The translations under genes were made by a program, and so were the position numbers. From Icerya purchasi (Eukaryota; Arthropoda; Insecta; Hemiptera; Monophlebidae), in contig CM077116.1 of the NCBI GenBank assembly GCA_039619475.1, positions 172,885,863-172,949,862 on the forward strand: 64,000 nt of DNA, read 5' to 3'. This document shows positions 11,330-21,776 of the stretch, in pieces. Each line of letters begins with the position of its first letter. Position 1 is the stretch's first letter. The notes beneath the pieces were generated by a model. The model was not told the origin of the DNA. It ran no database searches and saw only the letters and a program-made list of their open reading frames with translations.

Positions 11330-11830
11330 TTTTCCGCTGCATTTAACCCATCGAGGCTGCCTAGCACAGTACCTGGAGGTATGATCAAGAGCTTGACAAC
11401 GTTTGCACCGTGGAATGTCCATTCTTTTTGCGCGGCGGTTCAACTGTTATCTTACAGTGAAGTAGATGCGATAATTTGAAGATATCCTTATTATTTGCTT
11501 TGGACTCTAAATTAACATAAAATAAAGGTAATGGAATTTTCTTAGTTTCCCGGTTTACCATGATACTATCTGATGCCTTTTGCACCGCTACTCTTCGCGT
11601 TATGACTACGTTGGCTATATCAATAGCTGTATGTCCGGCTCTATACAGTTCAACTTTAATATCCTCAATTTCAGTGGTATGATGTAAACCACGTATGACT
11701 AAGCGGAATCTGACAGTTTCTTACAAAGTTCTCGAATTTCAATTTTGAATCTCTTATTTATTCTAACCAAATTGACATTGCTTAAATCAGAGCTATGCTT
11801 CCCATTTGCGTTTGAACTTGAAGATTAAAA
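11327..11830 (-). pseudogene. LINE ORF1 (gag-like) N-terminal and middle part
   Basis: Read on the minus strand: a GLHHTTEIEDIKVEL block, then KKIPLPLFYVNLESKANNKD and IFKLSHLLHCKITVEPPRKK, then a frame change and PRCKRCQALDHTSRYCARQP followed by VKCSGKY. This is the order of the RNA-recognition-like and PRE_C2HC segments and zinc knuckles of LINE ORF1. One knuckle Cys is Trp (WVKC) and one His is Tyr. It continues at 8100 on the other side of the inserted LINE. Upstream residues beyond about 11700 are too decayed to place. It is a pseudogene: frameshift, substituted ligands and the 3.2-kb insertion. Confidence 0.8.
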
Positions 11831-11879
11831 ATTTTCAATAGAAATGTTTTCGTAATTTTCAGATCTTGATGATTCAAAA

Positions 11880-12480
11880 GTGGAAAAATTTTTAGACGCG
11901 TTCATGGAAATAAAATATTTTTCAGGTAATCTTTCATAACCATGGTCTGGACAATACAAAAATATCGCACAAAAATGTTTACAAATCAAGCGAAATAATT
12001 CAAAGTCATAACAGTTGCAAGATGGAACGTTAAAATTAACTACATAATGTAGTTTTGGTTTTCTTCACTTTTAAGGTAGAAAATATCATTATCTTCCTTT
12101 TTTCCGATTTTATCAGTAGTATATGCGTTTTGAGCAGATGTGTACCTTTGATAAACGTGTTTTACATACGCCGCAGGTCGCTAATGTAAAAAAGCAAGTA
12201 TACGAGGATCAATTTCTTTTCATTTCGAACTTAATTTGTTGTTTTTTTGGTAATATTTTTGATATGAATCCGGTAAAAATTTTTCTAGAATAATATTTAA
12301 AGCACCACTTAATGATTTGTCACTTACATGTTTCAAAAAAGCAGTGCTTTTTCAGCATCAGCATCTAAAACTTTGAAAAGTAGCAAAAGAATCTTCAATT
12401 TATAAATTTATTAACTTATCAGAATTGTTAATTGAAGTTAAAAACTTATCGTCATCATTAACATTAACTGCCATTCCATT
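11880..12480 (-). pseudogene. SWIM-type zinc-finger fragment, transposase-like
   Basis: On the minus strand, interrupted by several stops, I read KHVSDKSLSGALNIILEKFL, then DPRILAFL and RPAAYVKHVYQRYTSAQ, then FNVPSCNCYDFELFRLICKH followed by FCAIF. The C-x-C ... C-x-H arrangement (CNC and CKH, near 12015 and 11980) is a SWIM zinc finger, which in arthropod genomes is often found at the C-terminus of MULE-like transposases. The assignment to MULE is inference; the SWIM ligand pattern is what is visible. Upstream and downstream parts of the protein are not recognisable. Confidence 0.45.
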
Positions 12481-12566
12481 TTAATTAAGTTAAAAAATTT
12501 GATATGTCAACAAGTAGAGCATAACAAATAACACTTGATACTAACAATTTGACATTCAAATTTGAT

Positions 12567-12724
12567 GCAAAACTAAATCTATCGCGTAAATTGGACCCTA
12601 ATATTGTACAGCGTTTGGTGATTGAGTGAAGAATTAATACCATGATTATTATTACAACACCATCAGATAGCAGTTTGAAAAGTTATTAATGCTTATATTT
12701 TAATGATTTATTCTGATGTGTACG
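12567..12724 (+). repeat. interspersed repeat, copy 1 (pairs with 30510-30668)
   Basis: Shared phrases include GTACAGCGTTTGGTGATTGA and TATATTTTAATGATTTATT with the same spacing as in the region 30510-30668. A LINE has inserted at its right edge (12725). The nature of the repeat is unknown. Confidence 0.6.
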
Positions 12725-14334
12725 TATTTTTTTTTTTTTCTCGAGCTCGTCAACCAAGGACCTTCGCCCAGAAACAAATAGTACGGAAAGAAGTCGGTTA
12801 TATTTTAATCCGATCAGAAATATTTGCTAAAAAGAAACAAATAGCAGGAATAATTAATTTGGGAATTAAAGGACAGGATATAGGAAGCACAATAAGGAGC
12901 AGGAAGCCCAAGCCTCAACAAATAGGAATACAAAATGCTCCACAGAAAGAGATGAACACTGGAAGAACACAAACTGCATCATCAGGATGGAGAGGACAGT
13001 GTCGGGAGGAAATTAGGGAAAAGCGAATCCTGAAGGAAAGCAGTAAAGAATGGCCAAAACGCGTAGGAGCAACGGAAACAACATCAGAATGTCGAAGAAA
13101 GGGAAGCAAAAGAAACCACGAATAGGGTGGAAGAGTAAGCTGAACAGACAGATGAAATGAATAATTATTAGAAAAGGAGGAACCGTAAATATCCGATACC
13201 ATGACCTGATGCGGAAGCTTTTACATATCGATAGGACGGGACACCCGAATTGCGCACCAAAACTTCACACAGTGACAAGTCGAACTCGAATTGCGCACCG
13301 ATCCGAAATAGCCCGCCTGCTAAGAACTCGAATTGTGCACCGCTTTAAAAAAAAAAACTTTGATTTTATAAAATCGACGAAAGAATAAAATGAGTAGCAG
13401 TCACCCTTTCAGTGACTTCCAAAATGTGTTATCGTATCTCGATGGGGAATGTTTGCTATTTGGAATAACATTCCGGTTGCTTAAAAAAAAAACTCCTTAA
13501 AGATTTGCGAAAAATAGGCTATTTTTTAAGTATACGATGCGTAAAAATGTCGAAAGCCATTGAACATTCAAATGTTATAAAGCGGCCATCAGTTTTGGAG
13601 TCCAACAAATATCATGGTCCCGGTGCCGTTTTCGTTCGTTTTTATATATTTTATACCGGCAAACTTCCGTTGCGCAATTTAAGTGTTTAAACCTTTTTTA
13701 ACCGTCGGCCAGGTAAACAACGGAGCGCAATTCGAGTGTTGCCCGATAGGAGGTTAGCAGATGGAATTTTTTTAAAAAAAAGGCGAGAGGAAGCAGCAGC
13801 CTGAGCCGAGGAATCAGCCGCTTCATTACCAAAATATGTCCGAGTGGCTAGGTAACCACAGCAAATCAATATTAATTGAATGGAGAGAGGAACGATTATG
13901 AATGAGTGGAGTAAACGGAGGACAACAAAGTGTCATACGAATGATCAGGAAGAGGAGAAGATATGGCCTGAATTAAGGAGTCAGAAATAATTAAAAAATT
14001 GAAGAAAAAGTGATTCGAGGAAATGAAAATAATAAAACGTAGGATAATCAATAATTTGTTTATGAATGTGGAACAGAAATAAGGAAGACGAAAAGATTCT
14101 GATAGGTTAAATTCGGGAAGGATGAAGGAAGCACTAACACCACCAGGCCCCCTCAAACCATCCGTGTAAATGGTAACATGAGAGGGAAATAGGGAATTGA
14201 TAGTGCTGTAGAATACCTGTTTAATTATGGCTGGGGGGAGGTTTTTAGAAAATGAGGGAAGAATAAATACCTTAGGAGGATGACAAAGATCAGTGAAATT
14301 AAAAGAAAAATAGGAAAGATTATTGAAGGAGATA
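12725..14334 (-). mobile_element. 5'-truncated LINE interrupted by a miniature DNA element
   Basis: A T-run (about 12728-12740) is the antisense poly(A) tail. The heptamer GTGTACG occurs at 12718-12724 and 14335-14341 and is a good target-site duplication, fixing both ends. The minus strand encodes, in decayed frames, a post-RNase H segment (SFSNNYSFHLSVQL, FGHSLLLSF, CPLHPDD, 12915-13202), an RNase H end (GNEAADSSAQAAASSRLFF, 13750-13869) and the start of RNase H (LPYFCSTF, ISSPLPDHS, 13896-14156). The break between these parts is exactly the 507-bp insertion at 13237-13743. The 3' UTR differs from that of the 8101 element, so this is a related but different subfamily. Confidence 0.85.
13237..13743. 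mobile_element. 507-bp non-autonomous DNA element with 8-bp target duplication
   Basis: CGATAGGA flanks it on both sides (13229-13236 and 13744-13751), and removing it restores a continuous LINE. The ends are imperfect inverted repeats containing CGAATTGCGC. The motif ACTCGAATTGCGCACCG (with small changes) is reiterated at 13243, 13284 and 13326 at the left, and inverted at 13667-13685 and 13721-13739 at the right. There is no transposase. An 8-bp duplication is seen for hAT, P and Merlin-like elements, but I cannot assign a superfamily from the ends. A partial copy lies at 42053-42301. Confidence 0.85.
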
Positions 14335-16641
14335 GTGTACGGCCAAAATTAATTAAGACGATTATTCGTCCAAACTATTCACATGAATTTATGATATTTG
14401 TTTACATATCAAACTTCACTTATTTTTTTTTTTTTATTGTTTATTTTATGGGCTGGAAGTAATACTTTTGTTTCTAGAACATTTAAGATTTTAAATAACC
14501 AAAAAACAATTACTTCCAAGTTCAACATGTAGAAGTAAAATTAAGAAGAAAAATGATAATCCTACTCGTATAAACTAAAAATCAGCTATAATAAAGTTTT
14601 TTCTTCTAATTGTACATAAACACTTTTTTATTTTGATAATGCGCTTACATTTATTTATTTGATTCATACAAAGCAGTGAAGCATTTTATTATGACAATAT
14701 ATAATTTTTTAAATGCAACGGTAAAATAATTTTACATTGAAATTAGCAATGCTATATTTTACAAAATTAAAATCCAATGCATGTGATAGATTTAGTCTTG
14801 CGAATTTGATGTTATCTTTTTAAAATACAAATATTATATGTTCAGTTTACAAAGAAATAATTTTCTTCATTTACAATTTCAAACCTCGATGTGACATTCT
14901 GATTTGATGTATTTAATATGATAAACGGTGTGTGATGCCAAGCTTGCTGAAGCCGTCCGTAACTTATCAGAATTAAACTATCGCCAGGAAGGTTGAACCG
15001 AATATTTCTACATTTTTTAAGCGAAAAAAAGTACAGAAATAAAAGGAAAAAGAAAAAAGAGAGAAAAAAAAAGTAAAATAAAAACGGTCTCACTGACTGC
15101 TGGTAACACGGATGTTTGCAATTTAAGACGGGTATAAATGCAGTTAAACAGTTTTATTACCCGACGAATTAAACGAGCATATTTTCGTGTAATATTTCAA
15201 GGCTAGAAGGTCTCTCCTCTGATTCAGCGGTATTACTCCAGTTTCTCCGTGTAGGCTATTATCGGATTCGTTTTAAATGGGCGCACCGGTTTTGCGAGCC
15301 AAATTCTTTATTTTCACATGATTGATGACTTTAAATGACGAAAATGATTTTACGAACAAGAAGTAAATTTTTCTCTGGCAACAACACATCTTACCGCTAT
15401 ACGGAATCGTAGATGAAATAGGAAACTAGCGAGCAATTTTAGGAAATGATTATTCAGCATATTGCAAATCGAGAGGAGTTCGAGTTTCGCCCCGAACAAA
15501 CGGCATACCACACATAAACGTAATAGTTTCGCACATCGATATTCACTCATCTATCCAACTTGGAGCAAAATTACTATCGCTTCGTAAACACGTACATACT
15601 TTTTTTAAATTCACGGCAAAATCTCTCGCGATATCCAGATAAAGATCTATTTATTCCATTTAACTGTAAATATGCGTTGATAACTTCACCATGCACTTTT
15701 TACACTGTTAATGTTATTGGCTAATATTAGATTAATTAAATAAATTAAATGAATTTAAATATTATTTTAAGCAGTAGGGGGAATATGAATTTAGTACATA
15801 GTGTAATTACAAATAAAAAAATCGTGATAACAAAAATAACGTAACAGTTAAGAATTAAACATGTACTACAAGCAATTGTGGTGAGAGTTTGGAAACAAAC
15901 GTAGAGGCAACCAACATATTTTTTTGTTTTTGTTATTCATTTAATTTATTTCGTCTTTTTTATCTTATTTCCAATACTTGATATGTAGTATATTGGTGCA
16001 TAGTACCGTTCATTTTGCTCGTTTCATTATTAATTTTACTTACATTTTTTAATTATTTCTTTTCTATTATATATTTTTTTTTTTATTTAGTCTCGTTTTA
16101 ATTTTTTTGTCACCTTCACGATTTCCTGATCAGCTGAACTTTTTGTTACAAACAACTCTTTTCAGGGCTACTGTTGTGTTACTTTACTGAAATATTTTTC
16201 GTTGTATTTTATTAAATACTTTGTTCCGCTCGTGGTACAAATATACCCATTAAAAGCATGCACAAAAAAGTAAACACATTGCAGTCATCATCGAATTCAA
16301 ATTGCAACAATAATTAAAAACTAATTAATGAGTACATGTATAATAATATAATTGTTCACTTTCTGTAAGCTGAATAATGAACATTTACTCCACTCTGACT
16401 TGTTGCCGGTTTTGAAAAGTTAATGTTGTTGAAGAATAATCATAAGATTGTTAAGTGCATTACTCTGAGAAGTATTATCTTTTATCTAATTATTTTTTAC
16501 TTTCAGCGCATTTGCCTTTTTTAACTTTTACAACAAACTCTGAAGTCGATATCACTTTTTTACCGGTTCTACACTTCTGCATGAACGAAGAATCATTGAA
16601 ATCAATCTGCATAGTTATGCGTAACCATATACAAAATAAAT
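14335..16641. other. non-coding sequence
   Basis: No supported gene. T-runs and A-runs lie near 14422-14433 and 15061-15071. A short block near 15270-15290 (CCGGTTTTGCGAGCCAAA) recurs inverted near 18068. Confidence 0.5.
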
Positions 16642-17041
16642 ACCGTATTTACTCGTGTAATTTACGCCCTCGCATAATTTACGCACCCTAATTTTTGAAC
16701 ACATTTTTTTTTGAAAAATAATATAAACCATATTTTCGCGTTATTAAAATAGATTAATAGGTTCAACATTACTAGACAATGTCTGATTTCTTAGAAGTAA
16801 ATTACCGATACTCGAATTTATGTTACCTATTATTGTATAAATATATTTGGTTCGAAATAAAGGTAACTGATTTCATTTAATGAGTGCTTTGTTTAGGTAA
16901 AATGTAACTTTGAAATACACACCTATTACTTATAATCCACAAAATGCTAGTTGATCTGATTCCGCGCGTAATTTACGCACCGCCTTTTTTGGCAGGTTAA
17001 AAACGGCAAAAAAGTGCGTAAATTACGCGAGTAAATACGGT
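16642..17041. mobile_element. 400-bp miniature inverted-repeat element
   Basis: The left end reads ACCGTATTTACTCG and the right end, inverted, is the same, followed on both sides by GTAATTTACGC blocks. Each side also has a second inward copy of the CGCATAATTTACGCACC or GCGTAATTTACGCACC block. There is no coding sequence. The ends resemble those of pogo/Tigger-like elements, but I could not establish the target duplication, because both flanks are AAATAAAT-like simple sequence. Confidence 0.75.
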
Positions 17042-17109
17042 CAATAAATAAATAAAACAAGTTCAGTCAAGCATGATGTTTCATGCGCTCAGGGTTACTC
17101 CATATGTTA

Positions 17110-17890
17110 ATTTATAGGTAACTATAATATTTATGTTTACATAATGTTAAATTCGAAGGAATTTGATTTTTCCGCTGCAATGATGAAGAGGAACGTAATT
17201 TTTTGCGATTTTTCGAAATTATCGTCATCTCGAAAATTTCGTTAAGGAAATGAAATACGGTTTTGTTTCCGACAAATATCGATCTTTTCAACAATATATC
17301 ATATGTCGGGGAAAAAAATATTTTTTTTAAACTTTTTGAGCTTTCGGCGCCTCAAAGGTCTGAATATGAAATTGGAATGTTAGCTATATTTTTCCTATGA
17401 AGCTGTCCTGTATGCATATATCCGAAATACGTTTTGGTTTCTCCAACGTTTTTACTCGGGCTAATATTTACGTGAACTTCCTTTTTTTTTTTGCTGTTTT
17501 TGGCCCAAAAGGGGAGGTTTAATTAATTTTTTTACTGTACTTTTTTGATTTATGAAAGGACTCCTGAATTTTATTTTATATTTCGAATTTGACCTTTAAA
17601 GGTTTATCTAGTAATGAGTTATGATTTTTTAAGTGATTTTTGAGGTAGTTTTAAATACCATATTATATATTCTTTACGGTTTTTTGGGTTTTTTGCCGTC
17701 CAGAGTAATTGGTCATCTTAAAATTATAGATCGTTTTAAAGGGAATTTTAATTGTAATTTATGTTCCAAATTTGAAGTTTATAAGTCAAACTGTTCGTGA
17801 GTCATTACATATTTTAATTAAATAGTTTTGTCATTTATGAACTATCTTATTAGGATTCCGTACATTATATGTATGCGGAATCCTAAAAAG
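17110..17890 (+). repeat. interspersed repeat, copy 1 (pairs with 19745-21775)
   Basis: Several landmarks recur in the same order in the second copy: TTTCGTTAAGGAA, GGCGCC before the mid part, GCTATATTTTT, TTATCT..ATGAGTTATGA, CCGTCCAGAGTAAT, TTTGAAGTTTATAAGT and the terminal GCGGAATCCTAA. At its right edge a short palindrome (AGGATTCCGTACAT, then ATGTATGCGGAATCCT, 17852-17884) forms a perfect-looking stem. There is no coding content. It may be a non-autonomous element of unknown class. Confidence 0.7.
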
Positions 17891-18297
17891 CTTACGTGCA
17901 CGTATATTCTTTTTAAATGAGACCGAATTGTATAAATTTTAAAAATCATCGCCGAAATGGAATGTCGATCGTTGTGTTCGTAAAACGCGTCTTGCCCGGT
18001 TGCCGATGTGAACATATCATTTTACTTGGCTCGCAAAACCGTCGTTTTGTCGGCTGTCAAAAATTTCCTTTGGCTCGCAAAACCGGACAGCCGGTTTTAA
18101 ATGCTCCTATGCATAATCGTATCGCTTGGTTTTGGATTGGATTAAGTTCAGTTGTTTCTTGTTGGCACTCGTGTATACAATTGATCCGCAGTCTATGATT
18201 GATCTGGTGTGGCTATAGTAAATTCGCATCATTGATTTTCTGTCTGTGCCCCAATTGATTATAGTTTTAGCATGAATATGCTTTAGCCGTGACCTAA

Positions 18298-18494
18298 CTA
18301 CTAAAAAACGTCACACGACTTTGGAACGCTGAAGTGGAACGCGGGAACCGCTACAAGACAATAGCCGACTTCTTTCGCCAAAGCAACATGGAAGACGAGG
18401 AACATTATTTGAATATCATCCTGGCAGGAATTTCTCGGTCTATGGTAATGTTGAAAAGAAGAAAAACTGTTTATTTACGGAAAAGAAGAAAATG
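18298..18494 (+). other. open coding-like stretch, unrecognised
   Basis: A 65-codon open stretch without its own ATG at the front gives NVTRLWNAEVERGNRYKTIA, then DFFRQSNMEDEEHYLNIILA. Codon usage and composition look protein-like and differ from the AT-rich surroundings. It ends in a run of basic residues before TGA. I do not recognise the family; it could be an exon or a transposon piece. Confidence 0.3.
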
Positions 18495-18675
18495 AAATAT
18501 ATCTGTTTGCACTTTTTTTCACTTTGGTATTCCTCACAGCGTAGCAATTTTCTAAATCTTGTAAGTAAATGAACAGTATTTTTAACCGGGCCTGATTAGT
18601 ATTTCTTATTGTTAGTGATACAGTCGTTCACGTGCACCTATAATGTTCAAAGAGTAATCAGGCTACTGAAAAACG

Positions 18676-19356
18676 TTGATGTTGCCTCTTACAATAAAAA
18701 AAACAACAAAAAAAAAACATGGAATTATTCAAACCAATAACGAAACGATCGAACACGTCGCTCTTGACGTATACACGGGACCCAAAGACAAAGCGCAATT
18801 AGACAGTATGCGAGCGAAAGTACATAAAATGAAAACGGCCGATACTGCGGGACTACCTTATATGATTCGTTTTTTGTTGGGAACCCCGTACATGATAACC
18901 TGTAATATCGACGTAACAGACGGTCTCGTAAATGGGGCTATTGGGATACTGAAACATGTCGAATATAGCGATGAAGATGGTGATGGCGTCAAGGGTGTGT
19001 GGTTACATTTCGAACACTCTAAAATGGGAAAATTGATGAAAGCGAAATGCCACGCACACGTTGCATCGAAAAAAGGGTTGAGCCACGACTGGGTACCTAT
19101 CACCAAACGTACTACGAATATAGCTTTCAAAACTCGTTCGTTATCCTGTAAACGACTACAGTTTCCACTAGTTGAGGCATGCGCACTAACGATACACAAG
19201 TCCCAGGGTGGGTCTTATAACGCAATTGCGTATGAATACGATAAAAGTTACGATCAACAGCTCGTTTACATAGCATTGTCGCGAGCCACTTCACTTGACG
19301 GTTTGTTTCTCACCAATAAGAACAAAGACCACAAGTTTCACCATGCTCGTGGAAAA
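18676..19356 (+). pseudogene. Helitron-type (Pif1-like) helicase C-terminal fragment
   Basis: From about 18722 the frame gives TADTAGLPYMIRFLLGTPYM, NIDVTDGLVNGAIGIL, then VEACALTIHKSQGGSYNAI (helicase motif V) and QQLVYIALSRATSLDGLFLT (motif VI), ending near FHHARGK. This is the C-terminal third of the Pif1-like helicase fused to Rep in Helitrons. Walker A, Walker B and the Rep nuclease are absent. Past about 19356 the frame runs into an antisense LINE fragment, so its annotated 254-residue length is partly artificial. The preceding codons (18676-18720) are low-complexity and probably not native. A stand-alone Pif1 gene is less likely given the truncation and context. Confidence 0.75.
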
Positions 19357-19735
19357 CGCAAACGCACAATGGCGGCAGCAACAAAGGGAGGAAGTGAAGG
19401 AAACAGAAGGAACCAGAGATTGGAGGGAAGCTCAGGTTGAACAGACAAATAAAAGGAATGACAATTAGAAAAGGAGAAAGTGTACACATCCGAGCAAAAT
19501 CTGAGACGGAAATTTTTACACAACGGCAAAAGATTAGAAGATGTGATTTTTTTGAAGAAGAATGATGAAGAAGTAGCAGCCCGAGCCAGAGACTCAGCCA
19601 TCTCATTACCAGAGATGTCAGAATGGCCAGGAACCCACAGCAAGTAGAAAGAATCTGAATGAGAGAACGTGTACGGAGAATAATAAAGTCACAGGAATGA
19701 TCAGGACGAGGAGAGGAGATGGCCTACTTAGTTGT
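19355..19735 (-). pseudogene. LINE RNase H fragment
   Basis: The minus strand encodes MLWVPGHSDISGNEMAESLA, RAATSSSFFFKKITSSNLLP and FSFSNCHSFYLSVQPELPS. It matches the RNase H end and following part of the other LINE copies. It is an internal fragment, missing both the 3' tail and RT. Its 3' side abuts the Helitron helicase remnant at about 19355, so one has disrupted the other or a rearrangement joined them. Confidence 0.75.
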
Positions 19736-19971
19736 TTAATTATAATTCCCGCATCGTAAAGGTAGGGTACGTCATTTTTCATGTTTTTTTGAACTTTTCA
19801 TGTTTTTTTGAACTTTTCACCAACTTTGAAAGTTTTGTTAAGGAATTGAAATATAATTCCGTTCTCAACAAATAACGATCTTTCTATCGATGTATCTCGC
19901 GCACCCAGGGCAAAAAAAAAAATGTTTTTTTTCCAAAATTCGGAGCTGTAGGCGCCCCGAGGATTTAAATA

Positions 19972-21276
19972 CAGGGTGGTCCAACCATAATGCACGACGT
20001 TAATTGTGAGTCACACCTTAACGTCAAGTTTTTTGCCCAACTTTATTTGACATTTCTTTATTTCAGTCTGTGACAAATTCAACCATGGAGAGGTACATAA
20101 TTAAGCAGCGCATTAAGATTGTTGAAGACTTTTATGAAAATGGACGTGTAAATCAAAACGCATTTCGTACACTTCGTGATTTTTTTGGTCAGTATAATCG
20201 ACCAAATGTGTCCACAATCGGGAGAATTGTGTGCAAATTTCAGCAAACCGGTTCTGTAGGAGATGTGAAAACACGCGTGCATGCTCGCCCAGTTCGTTCT
20301 TCAGAAAACATTGCTGCTGTTCGCGATAGTATGACAGAAGAGCCGTCAACCTCGACTCGCCGTCGTGCTGAACAATTGAACATCTCACGGACTTCACTGA
20401 TGCGAATTTTGCATAAAGACTTGAATTTACATGCTTACAAGGTTCAATTGACTCAAGAGCTGAAGTCTACTGACTATTTGAAGCGTCTTCAATACGCGGA
20501 ATGATTGGTTGAACAGACGGAAGTGAATGGAGACTTTACGAAGAAAATCATCTTCAGCGATGAGGCACACTTTCACCTCAGTGGATTCGTTAAGAAGCAG
20601 AATTGCCGCATTTGGGCAAATGAGAATCCACGAGTGATTGTTGAAAATCCGATGCGTCCACAAAGAGTGACTGTTTGGTGCAGTTTATGCGCTGGCGGCG
20701 TCATCGGGCCGTACTTATTCGAAAATGAGGTCGGCCAAGCAGTTACCGTGAATGGTGTTCGCTATCGCGAGATTTTATCGGGCTTTTTGTGGCCAGCTAT
20801 TGAGGATATGGAGCTGGACGATATGTGGTTCCAACGGGACGGTGCAACTTGCCACACAGCCAACGAAACAATGGCTCTTTTGCGCGAGAAATTCAATGGC
20901 CGTGTTATCTCACGTCGTGGCGATGTCAATTGGCCGCCACGGTCATGTGATTTGACGCCGTTGGACTTCTTTCTTTGTGGATATTTAAAAGAAAAAGTGT
21001 ACGTCAATAAACCAAGAACAATTCAAGAGCTAAAGAATGAGATAATTCGGCACATTAACGACATTGAACCTCAATTATGCCTCAGTGTCATCGAAAATAT
21101 GGACCATCGGATAGAGGTATGCCACCGAAGCCGTGGCGAGCATTTGGCCGGTATTTTGTTTCACACACAATTGCCATAGATCCTTTTCTATCATAATAAA
21201 AAAAATTAAGATAATTTTCTGAAAACTATTTTTTTTATTTACTATTAACATCATGCATTATGGTTGGACCACCCTG
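19972..21276 (+). mobile_element. Tc1/mariner-superfamily transposon, nearly intact
   Basis: The 33-bp TIRs differ at only two positions; both begin CAGGGTGGTCCAACCATAAT. The left flank is TA; the right flank reads TG-TA, so the TA target duplication is intact on one side and probably mutated or shifted on the other. The element is 1305 bp, the normal size for mariner, and carries one transposase gene with a single in-frame stop. Confidence 0.95.
20085..21179 (+). pseudogene. mariner-like transposase, one in-frame stop
   Basis: The start is the ATG at 20085 (MERYIIKQRIKIVEDFYENG); the frame upstream is open but without ATG. An N-terminal paired helix-turn-helix region (about residues 1-110, including NRPNVSTIGRIVCKF and NISRTSLMRILH) should bind the TIRs. 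The catalytic triad is visible: SDEAHF, QRDGATCHTAN and CDLTPLDFFLCGYLK. I count 41 residues between the second and third Asp, the DD41D spacing of rosa/VISITOR-like families rather than DD34D of classical mariner. A TGA at 20502-20504 interrupts the frame after RLQYAE; the remainder (224 codons) is open to TAG at 21179. Total length would be about 364 codons. The stop makes it inactive unless read through. Confidence 0.9.
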
Positions 21277-21776
21277 TGTAAAGCTTTAGGCTCAGCTATA
21301 TTTTTCGTACCTGTGCTCGAGATACATTTTAGTTTCCTCAACTTTTTCACTTGGACTATTATTGCATGAACAAAATGTTTTAATTTTTTTGTCTGAAGGG
21401 AGCGGATTAAATAATTTTTTTATCGGTTATTATTTTTTTTTATGAAAGTGCTTCTGCGTTTTCTTTTACATTTTGAATTTTCACTTTTAAAAGTTTATCT
21501 GGATATGAGTTATGAATTTTTGAATATCCTTTCAAATTCCTTAATATATATTCTCAACGGTTCCTTGCGTTTCTTTTCCGTCCAGAGTAATCGATTATCA
21601 TATGGAGTTGTAGGCTGTCATAAAGAGTTTAATTGTGATTTATGATTCAATTTTGAAGTTTATAAGTGTCAAACCGTTTTTGAGCTATTGCATATTTTAA
21701 TTTGATATTTTTGTCGTTTCTGAACCGTCTTATTGCGATTCCATACACCGATGTGCACGCGGAATCCTAATGAGAA

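Larger units (their letters stand above)
19745..21775 (+). repeat. interspersed repeat, copy 2, split by a mariner element
   Basis: The left part (19745-19971) and right part (21277-21775) together match the repeat at 17110-17890. The mariner element at 19972-21276 accounts for the extra length. The palindromic end is partly degraded here (GCGATTCC ... GCGGAATCC, 21734-21768). Confidence 0.7.
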
